Of a stretch of 10,700 nt of DNA, positions 6,378 through 10,700 are shown one piece after another (positions within the stretch are counted from its first letter, which is position 1; the number at the start of each line of letters is the position of its first letter). The position numbers were made by a program, and so were the translations under genes. The stretch is taken from positions 1 to 10,700 of the forward strand of contig SKTG01000190.1 of NCBI GenBank assembly GCA_007118045.1. The letters run 5' to 3'. This DNA comes from Nitriliruptoraceae bacterium. Lineage in GTDB: Bacteria > Actinomycetota > Nitriliruptoria > Nitriliruptorales > Nitriliruptoraceae. The notes beneath the pieces were generated by a model. It did no database searches. It was not told where the DNA came from and worked only from the letters and a program-made list of their open reading frames with translations.

Positions 6378-7165
6378 GCGCGACACGGACGAGACCGCGC
6401 GTGGTGATCGACCAGCGCATCGCCGAACGGCGGGCGGAGGTCCGCCAGCAACGCCGCCGTCGGCGGTTGCGACGCACCCTGGTGGTGCTCGGTCTAGCGG
6501 CCCTCGTGGCGGGGTTCGTCGCGATCGAACGTTCGGCGCTGGTCGGTCTCGAGGAGGTCGAGGTCCACGGCACGCAACGACTGGACCCGGCCGAGGTCGA
6601 GACCGCGGCGGACCTCGAGCTCGGCACCTCGACGCTGCGGCTGGGCCTCGACGACGCGGCGGACCGCGTGACGGCGCTCCCGTTGGTCCAACAGGCGCAG
6701 GCGCGACGCCTCGATCCCCTCACGGTCGCGATCACGGTGGAGGAGCGACAGCCGGCGGTCGCGGTCACGGCCGACGGCGTCCGGTTGGCCGTCGACCGGG
6801 AGGGCGTGGTGCTGTTCGAGGGCGCGCCGGACGGGCTGACCGCGATAGCGGCGAGCGGCCCGCCGCCCGAGGTCGGTGACACGGTGGACGACCACCCGGC
6901 GCTCGCGAACGCGCACGAGGCGTGGCGCTCGCTGTCAGGCCCGTTGCGGGCCCAGGTCGACCGCTACGTCGCCGAGGGACCAGACGAGCTGCGTCTCGAG
7001 CTGACCAGCGGCATCGACGTGCGCTTCGGCCGCGCGGACCGCGTCGACGAGAAGGTGCGCGCGCTCGGCGCCGTCCTCGCCGACATCGGTGACGCGCCCG
7101 TACGGACCGTCGACGTCCGGGCCCCGGCCACACCGGTGGTGGTCGGGGCGGACGAGCAGCCGTGA
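6374..7165 (+). CDS. ftsQ: FtsQ/DivIB, divisome scaffold with POTRA domain
   Basis: This 263-residue bitopic membrane protein has the layout of FtsQ/DivIB, which links early and late divisome proteins at the septum. Residues 1-34 are a strongly basic cytoplasmic segment (Arg-rich from R19 to R34). Residues 35-51 form a single transmembrane helix. An extracytoplasmic POTRA-like domain follows: 'LVGLEEVEVHGTQRLDPAEV' and on to 'LPLVQQAQARRLDPLTVAITV' and 'EERQPAVAV'. The remaining beta-domain includes 'LAVDREGVVLF' and ends near residue 250. Sequence conservation in this family is low, so the call rests on topology, the POTRA pattern and location between murB and ftsZ. The ATG overlaps the murB stop. 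The TGA stop (7163-7165) is followed by the long ftsZ upstream region. Confidence 0.93.
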   Translation: MSATRTRPRVVIDQRIAERRAEVRQQRRRRRLRRTLVVLGLAALVAGFVAIERSALVGLEEVEVHGTQRLDPAEVETAADLELGTSTLRLGLDDAADRVTALPLVQQAQARRLDPLTVAITVEERQPAVAVTADGVRLAVDREGVVLFEGAPDGLTAIAASGPPPEVGDTVDDHPALANAHEAWRSLSGPLRAQVDRYVAEGPDELRLELTSGIDVRFGRADRVDEKVRALGAVLADIGDAPVRTVDVRAPATPVVVGADEQP

Positions 7166-7338
7166 ACGGGGACGGCAGCGGTGCGCAGGACACGGGCGGT
7201 CGTGCGCCGGCCGCGGAGCGGTGCTGGAGGCGAGCGGCAGCGAACGCCCGGCGGTTCGGCGGGGCCGTCGGCCACGGGCGCGGCCGGCCCACCACGGGCG
7301 ATCGTGGTCGCCGCCGATCGCCGGCACGCGGTCCACGC

Positions 7339-7368
7339 TTGACCCTGCGGTGCCCGAAGGGCTACCGT
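7339..7368 (+). promoter_or_regulatory. Candidate sigma-70-type promoter for ftsZ
   Basis: TTGACC (7339-7344) matches the -35 consensus in five of six positions. An 18-base spacer separates it from TACCGT (7363-7368), which keeps the first TA and last T of a -10 box. The predicted start, about 7 bases downstream, is near 7375, at the edge of the GAGGTT half-site. A second -35-like TTGACG at 7379-7384 lies just downstream but has no good -10 box at normal spacing, only TACATG at about 14 bases. Which is used cannot be told from sequence; the location and the drop in GC support promoter activity in this block. Confidence 0.45.
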
Positions 7369-7374
7369 CACGTG

Positions 7375-7414
7375 GAGGTTGACGTAACTATGAACCTCTA
7401 CATGAGGTCGAGGG
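7375..7414 (+). promoter_or_regulatory. ftsZ upstream element with GAGGTT / AACCTC / GAGGT half-sites (candidate FtsR-type operator)
   Basis: The block contains GAGGTT (7375-7380), AACCTC (7393-7398) and GAGGTCGAGGG (7404-7414). ACCTC-TACAT-GAGGT (7394-7408) is a perfect inverted repeat with 5-base spacing. The same AACCTC is also complementary to the upstream GAGGTT, so two mutually exclusive pairings are possible. The arrangement of TTGACGTAAC, then AACCTC, then GAGGT and GAGGG resembles what I remember of ftsZ upstream regions in other actinobacteria. In Corynebacterium glutamicum the MerR-type protein FtsR activates ftsZ, and a short inverted repeat near a promoter fits a MerR-type dimer. 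The link to FtsR is inference. This is one of the few AT-richer stretches in the window. Confidence 0.5.
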
Positions 7415-7538
7415 ACTTCCTCGTCCGTCCGTGCCGATCGCGATGGCCCGCCGTCCAGGAGGCCGCCGCGACGGCCCGTCTGTGATGGAACGACCCACGA
7501 GCGAACGACCCCGCGAGAGCTGATCGCCAGCGTCCGAG

Positions 7539-7552
7539 CCCGCCGCGGCGGG
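7539..7552. repeat. Perfect 14-bp GC palindrome in the ftsZ leader
   Basis: CCCGCCGCGGCGGG reads the same on both strands with no spacer. It immediately precedes the 10-bp repeat array. No U-tract follows, so it is not a recognisable terminator. GC palindromes of this size do arise by chance at this base composition, so a binding or RNA role is only possible. Confidence 0.35.
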
Positions 7553-7555
7553 AGC

Positions 7556-7605
7556 GCCGGGAACAGCCGGGAAAGGCCGGGAACAACCGGGCAAGAGCGG
7601 TACAG
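7556..7605 (+). repeat. Tandem array of 10-bp repeats, three strong and one or two degenerate units
   Basis: The units are GCCGGGAACA, GCCGGGAAAG, GCCGGGAACA, then the degenerate ACCGGGCAAG and AGCGGTACAG. The first three differ at only two positions. The period of 10 bases is close to one helical turn, so each copy presents on the same DNA face. In RNA the array would give evenly spaced purine-rich GGGAA segments within the ftsZ leader. The array ends about 145 bases before the ftsZ GTG. Function is unknown; it may be a protein-binding array or simply slippage-derived. Confidence 0.6.
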
Positions 7606-7738
7606 CGGTGAGGTGCCCGCCGGAAGCGAGCGGCGGTTCCGAGCCCGGTGCGACCCGCCCGGTGACGGCACCCCCGGCCGGTGACGGTCCGAGCCTCGCG
7701 TTCGTTCCGCGCACGACCAGAGCAACCCCGACGAGACG

Positions 7739-7745
7739 AGGAGGG
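7739..7745 (+). promoter_or_regulatory. Ribosome binding site of ftsZ
   Basis: AGGAGGG ends 4 bases before the GTG at 7750. It decides the start of ftsZ against an in-frame GTG at 7681, which would add 23 Arg-rich residues and has no comparable site. Confidence 0.75.
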
Positions 7746-7749
7746 ACCC

Positions 7750-8910
7750 GTGTCGGCAGCACCGTCCAACTACCTGGCCGTGATCAAGGTCGTCGGCATC
7801 GGCGGCGGCGGGGTGAACGCCGTCAACCGCATGATCGACGCCGGTCTGCGCGGCGTCGAGTTCGTCGCCATCAACACCGACGCGCAGGCGCTGCTGATGT
7901 CGGACGCCGACGTCAAGCTCGACGTGGGGCGTGACCTCACCCGGGGTCTCGGCGCGGGCGCTGACCCGGAGGTCGGCAAGCAGGCGGCCGAGGAGCACCG
8001 TGACGAGATCACCGAGGTGCTCAAGGGCGCCGACATGGTCTTCGTCACCGCCGGTGAAGGCGGTGGCACGGGGACCGGGGCGGCGCCGATCGTGGCGCAG
8101 GTCGCCAAGGAGCTCGGAGCGCTCACGATCGGGGTCGTGACCCGGCCCTTCACGTTCGAGGGGCGCAAGCGCTCGACCCAGGCCGAGGACGGGATCAGCT
8201 CCCTGAAGGAGGAGGTCGACACGCTCATCGTGATCCCGAACGACCGCCTCCTGCAGATCTCCGAGGTGGACACCTCGGTGGTCCAGGCGTTCCAGCTGGC
8301 CGACGACGTGCTGCTGCAGGGGGTGCAGGGCATCACCGATCTGATCACGACCCCTGGGCTGATCAACCTCGACTTCGCCGACGTGCGTACCGTGATGAAC
8401 GACGCCGGCAGCGCGCTGATGGGCATCGGTAAGGCCCGCGGCGACTCCCGCGCCCTGGAGGCCGCGAAGCTCGCGATCGCCTCGCCGTTGCTCGAAGCCT
8501 CGATCGACGGAGCGCGCGGCGTGCTGCTCATGCTGGCGGGTGGCAGCGACCTCGGTCTGTTCGAGGTCAACGAGGCCGCCGACATCATCACGGAGGCCGC
8601 GCACCAGGACGCGAACATCATCTTCGGCGCCGTCATCGACGACTCGCTGGGTGACGAGGTGAAGGTCACGGTGATCGCGGCCGGGTTCGACAAGTTCGCC
8701 GATGCCGTCGAGCAGAGCGGCGCCTTCCTGCGCAGCTCCGAGCCCGAGGGCATCGCCGCCGGGCCCGGCCCGGCGGCGACACCGCTCCGCGCGGACGCGG
8801 AGGACGACGACGAGCCGGAGGACGTCTTCAGGCCGCGGCCGGTCGGTGAGCCACGCGCGGATGCGAGGGACGAGGACGACGATCTCGACGTCCCGACCTT
8901 CCTGCGCTGA
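7750..8910 (+). CDS. ftsZ: FtsZ, tubulin-like cell division GTPase
   Basis: This 386-residue protein polymerises with GTP into the cytokinetic ring at midcell. The N-terminus 'NYLAVIKVVGIGGGGVNAVNRM' region carries the first nucleotide loop. The tubulin signature 'GGGTGTG' is at residues 104-110 within 'AGEGGGTGTGAAP'. 'RPFTFEGRKR' follows. The T7 synergy loop 'NLDFADV' has N206, D208 and D211, the residues that complete the GTPase site of the next subunit. After about residue 315 comes an acidic linker (runs of Asp and Glu) of roughly 50 residues. The C-terminal peptide 'DDLDVPTFLR' is the conserved tail that binds partners such as SepF. The GTG 7750 start follows AGGAGGG. It is separated from ftsQ by a long regulatory gap and from the next gene by only 19 bases, so ftsZ probably shares transcripts with pgeF, yggS and sepF. 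Confidence 0.98.
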   Translation: MSAAPSNYLAVIKVVGIGGGGVNAVNRMIDAGLRGVEFVAINTDAQALLMSDADVKLDVGRDLTRGLGAGADPEVGKQAAEEHRDEITEVLKGADMVFVTAGEGGGTGTGAAPIVAQVAKELGALTIGVVTRPFTFEGRKRSTQAEDGISSLKEEVDTLIVIPNDRLLQISEVDTSVVQAFQLADDVLLQGVQGITDLITTPGLINLDFADVRTVMNDAGSALMGIGKARGDSRALEAAKLAIASPLLEASIDGARGVLLMLAGGSDLGLFEVNEAADIITEAAHQDANIIFGAVIDDSLGDEVKVTVIAAGFDKFADAVEQSGAFLRSSEPEGIAAGPGPAATPLRADAEDDDEPEDVFRPRPVGEPRADARDEDDDLDVPTFLR

Positions 8911-8929
8911 CGACCGTTCGAGGTGCTCG

Positions 8930-9754
8930 GTGCTCGTTGAAGCCGTCCCGTTGCCAGGCCGTGCTGCGGCCTGGTTCACGGGGCGCGACCGGACGGCGAC
9001 GAACCGGTCCGTGGGCCAGGCAGGCAACCTCTCGCACCGGCGTCCCCACCGCCCCGGCGACCTGGCGGCGGCCCGTGCGCACGTTGGCCGGGCGACGGAG
9101 ACGCAGGTCGAGCGCTGGCACCTCATGCAGCAGGTCCATGGTGGCGACGTCGCGACCGTGGACGGCTCGACCCCGGTGGGCGCGGAGCTGCGCGGTGTGG
9201 ACGCCGTCGTGACCTCCGAACCCGACCGACCGTTGGCGGTGCAGGTCGCCGACTGCGTGCCCGTGCTCCTGGCCGGTGAGGCGAGCGTGGGGGCGGCGCA
9301 CGCCGGGCGGCTTGGCGTCGTCGCCGAGGTGGTCGGTGCCGCGGTGCACGCGATGACCGAGCTCGGGGAGCGGCCGGCCGCGCTGACCGCCGTGATCGGT
9401 CCGGCGATCGGTGGCTGTTGCTACGAGGTCCCCGAGGAGCTGCGGGACGAGGTGGTCACCAGCCTGCGCGCGACGGCCGGCCGGCACGCGGTCGCGGAGG
9501 GGGCCGTGGCGTCGGCCCCCGATGCCGTGGCCGGCGAGGCCGCTGACGCGGTCGTGTCCACGACCTCGTGGGGGACGCCGAGCCTCGACCTGCCGGCGGC
9601 CGTCGCCGCCCAGCTCGCGCGGGCGGCCGTGGGGTCGGTGGTCCGCATCGACGGCTGCACGCGGTGCGACCCCGAGCGACGGTGGTTCAGCCACCGCGGG
9701 GACCCGGACGCGGGTCGGCAGTTCGGGCTGATCGTACGTCGGGCGACGGCATGA
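8930..9754 (+). CDS. pgeF: Laccase-domain protein, PgeF/YfiH family (purine nucleoside or polyphenol-acting enzyme)
   Basis: This 274-residue protein belongs to the PgeF/YfiH (DUF152, 'multicopper polyphenol oxidase') family. Members have been described as peptidoglycan-editing factors and as enzymes acting on purine nucleosides (FAMIN-type phosphorylase and deaminase activity). The metal-site motifs are all visible: 'QQVHGGDV' with H70, 'VADCVPVLLA' with C109, and 'GAAHAGRLGVV' with H124. The His-Ala-Gly motif is usually followed by Trp-Arg-Gly and here reads Arg-Leu-Gly. 'IGPAIGGCCYEV' and the C-terminal 'WFSHRGDPDAGRQ' are also typical. The GTG at 8930 has GAGG 6 bases upstream and puts 'WFTGRD' near residue 16, as in relatives. 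The stop overlaps the yggS ATG (ATGA, 9751-9754). This gene commonly follows ftsZ in actinobacteria. Confidence 0.9.
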   Translation: MLVEAVPLPGRAAAWFTGRDRTATNRSVGQAGNLSHRRPHRPGDLAAARAHVGRATETQVERWHLMQQVHGGDVATVDGSTPVGAELRGVDAVVTSEPDRPLAVQVADCVPVLLAGEASVGAAHAGRLGVVAEVVGAAVHAMTELGERPAALTAVIGPAIGGCCYEVPEELRDEVVTSLRATAGRHAVAEGAVASAPDAVAGEAADAVVSTTSWGTPSLDLPAAVAAQLARAAVGSVVRIDGCTRCDPERRWFSHRGDPDAGRQFGLIVRRATA

Positions 9755-10491
9755 TCCCACGTCCCGCGGACGACCTCGCCGACGACCTCGCCCCCGCCGT
9801 CGCCGCGGTGCGCCGGCGCATCGCGGACGCGGCTCGCCTGGCCGGCCGATCCCCGTCCGACATCGTCCTCATCGGCATCACCAAGACACACCCACCCGAG
9901 CTGGCGCAACGCGCCGTCGACGCCGGGGTCACGGACCTCGGCGAGAACCGGGTGCAGGAGCTCTTGGCCAAGCGCCCGCTGGTCGAGGGGGCGCGATGGC
10001 ACCTCGTCGGTCCCCTCCAACGCAACAAGGTCCGCGACGTCGTGGGGCGGCACGTGCTCGTGCACTCGTTGGACCGTGGGTCCCTCGCCGAGGCGCTGTC
10101 ACGGCGCGCCGAGCGAGAGGGCGTGGTGCAGCGCGTGCTGGTCCAGGTCAACGTCGGCGACGATCCCGCCAAGAGCGGGTGCGATGTCGACGAGACGGCC
10201 GAGCTGGTCGCCTACGCTCGCGGCCTGCCCAACCTCGCCGTCGAGGGTCTGATGACCATCCCGCCGATGCCCCCGGATGGGGCGGACGCGAACGTGGTCG
10301 GACGGCCGCACTTCGCGACGCTCCGCGAGCAGCGAGATCAGCTGCGCGAGCGTTTCCCGGAGGTCGTCCACCTCTCGATGGGGATGTCGGCCGACCTCGA
10401 AGCCGCCGTGGCCGAGGGCGCCACCATGGTCCGCCTCGGCACCGCGCTCTTCGGCCCCCGTGGTCGCGGGCCGTGGAGAAAGGACGCGTAG
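9751..10491 (+). CDS. yggS: YggS/PLPBP family pyridoxal 5'-phosphate-binding protein
   Basis: This 246-residue protein has the YggS/PROSC (PLPBP) fold, an alanine-racemase-like barrel that binds PLP and keeps vitamin B6 and amino acid pools balanced; members lack clear enzymatic activity. The PLP lysine is K45 in 'IGITKTHPPEL'. 'LGENRVQELLAK', 'WHLVGPLQRNKVRDV', 'HSLDR', 'VQVNVGDDPAKSG' and 'VEGLMTIPP' follow in family order. The phosphate-binding end is 'LSMGMSADLEAAVAEGATMV' with 'RLGTALFGPR'. Length is normal (about 230-250). The ATG overlaps the pgeF stop by four bases. The stop TAG (10489-10491) directly abuts the ATG of sepF. The yggS-sepF pair after ftsZ is widely conserved in Gram-positive bacteria and cyanobacteria. 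Confidence 0.95.
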   Translation: MIPRPADDLADDLAPAVAAVRRRIADAARLAGRSPSDIVLIGITKTHPPELAQRAVDAGVTDLGENRVQELLAKRPLVEGARWHLVGPLQRNKVRDVVGRHVLVHSLDRGSLAEALSRRAEREGVVQRVLVQVNVGDDPAKSGCDVDETAELVAYARGLPNLAVEGLMTIPPMPPDGADANVVGRPHFATLREQRDQLRERFPEVVHLSMGMSADLEAAVAEGATMVRLGTALFGPRGRGPWRKDA

Positions 10492-10700
10492 ATGAGCGGG
10501 ATCTGGAACCGCACCCTGGTCTACCTGGGTCTCCGGGAGGAGGCCGAGGAGCTGTACGACGAGCAGGAGCCCGAACGCTTCGTGCCCGAGGACGATCCCC
10601 ACGCGGAGCACGCGCCCGAGCGGCGCGGCGCCGGCGGACGGCGGGCGCCCGGTGCGGCTGACGATGACGACGCCGGCGGTGCGACGGGGCAGGCGGACAA
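10492..10700 (+). CDS. sepF: SepF, FtsZ membrane anchor, N-terminal part (3' truncated by window)
   Basis: The frame opens at ATG 10492, immediately after the yggS TAG, with GAGAAAGGA upstream as a likely ribosome binding site. It is still open at the window end (69 codons). The start 'MSGIWNRTLVYLGLREEAEE' matches the short amphipathic membrane-targeting helix of SepF, which reads like 'VYLGL' followed by acidic residues in actinobacterial members. An acidic, then Arg/Gly/Ala-rich linker follows. The conserved globular domain that binds the FtsZ tail would lie beyond the window, so the call rests on the N-terminal helix and the yggS-sepF context. In actinobacteria SepF is the main FtsZ tether because FtsA is absent. 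Confidence 0.8.
   Translation, partial: MSGIWNRTLVYLGLREEAEELYDEQEPERFVPEDDPHAEHAPERRGAGGRRAPGAADDDDAGGATGQAD

Larger units (their letters stand above)
7166..7749 (+). other. 584-base intergenic region between ftsQ and ftsZ
   Basis: No convincing gene is seen here. A frame opening at GTG 7162 stays open to 7485, but its Arg-rich translation has no protein-like character. The region holds a candidate promoter (7339-7368), an AT-richer inverted-repeat block (7375-7414), a perfect palindrome (7539-7552), an array of 10-bp repeats (7556-7605), two copies of CCGGTGACGG (7659-7668 and 7678-7687) and the ftsZ ribosome binding site. Further upstream, CCACGGGCG occurs twice 20 bases apart (7272-7280 and 7292-7300), and GGCGATC/GATCGCC (7297-7303, 7316-7322) can form a stem with a 12-base loop. 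A separate ftsZ promoter region here is usual in actinobacteria, where FtsZ is needed in much larger amounts than the Mur enzymes. If transcription starts near 7375, the ftsZ mRNA leader is about 375 bases long. Confidence 0.7.

Noticed and set aside
7297..7322. GGCGATC/GATCGCC inverted repeat considered as an ftsQ terminator
   Set aside because: The loop is 12 bases and no T-run follows, so there is no support for an intrinsic terminator.
7162..7485. 107-codon frame starting on GTGA at the ftsQ stop
   Set aside because: The overlap mimics the other junctions, but the translation is Arg/Gly-rich without motifs, the frame runs straight through the promoter and inverted-repeat block, and it does not reach ftsZ. 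A chance frame at high GC is likelier.
7681..7749. Upstream GTG start for ftsZ
   Set aside because: The extra residues are unlike any FtsZ N-terminus, and AGGAGGG sits directly before GTG 7750.
6964..9126. 720-codon open frame on the minus strand across ftsQ, the gap and ftsZ
   Set aside because: It is antisense to well-identified genes. Its His/Arg/Gln-rich composition is the usual mirror of G/C-ending codons, and no family motifs are seen.
1..10700. CRISPR arrays, tRNA or rRNA genes, insertion sequences, phage or defence genes
   Set aside because: No regularly spaced long repeats, no tRNA-like clover leaf, no transposase or defence motif was seen. Apart from the mini-ORFs and the ftsZ leader the window is an ordinary dcw cluster.

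Overview
The window is a division and cell wall (dcw) operon from a very high-GC bacterium. Every convincing gene lies on the + strand. By eye the GC is above 70%, with strong G/C bias at third codon positions and frequent GTG starts. The order murF-mraY-ftsW-murG-murC-murB-ftsQ-ftsZ, followed by a laccase-domain gene (pgeF/yfiH), the PLP-binding yggS gene and sepF, is the actinobacterial arrangement. murB inside the cluster between murC and ftsQ, together with the absence of murD, suggests a deep-branching actinobacterial class (for example a Nitriliruptoria- or Acidimicrobiia-like lineage) rather than Streptomyces or Mycobacterium. That placement is inference only.

Layout. Positions 1-7165 are an almost gap-free chain of lipid II synthesis and septation genes: the 3' end of murF, then mraY, a 49-codon ORF, ftsW, murG, a 45-codon ORF, murC, murB and ftsQ. 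Successive frames overlap by 1-4 bases (ATGA, GTGA or TGATG), which is the signature of translational coupling. The two small ORFs fill exactly the only two spaces that would otherwise be non-coding. The first lies where murD normally sits, between mraY and ftsW.

Positions 7166-7749 form a 584-base gap before ftsZ, the only long non-coding stretch. It holds a candidate sigma-70-type promoter, an AT-richer block with GAGGTT / AACCTC / GAGGT half-sites resembling actinobacterial ftsZ regulatory DNA, a tandem array of 10-bp repeats, a perfect 14-bp palindrome and a strong ftsZ ribosome binding site. Positions 7750-10700 carry ftsZ, pgeF, yggS and the start of sepF.

How it works together. MurF, MurC and MurB are cytoplasmic enzymes of UDP-MurNAc-pentapeptide synthesis. 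MraY and MurG build lipid I and lipid II at the membrane. FtsW polymerises glycan at the septum. FtsQ scaffolds the divisome, FtsZ forms the ring, and SepF anchors FtsZ to the membrane. PgeF and YggS are housekeeping neighbours commonly found between ftsZ and sepF in actinobacteria.

I see no clear novel system. The points most worth a second look are the missing murD with the coupled mini-ORF in its place, the second Pro/Ala/Thr-rich mini-ORF before murC, and the structured ftsZ upstream region.
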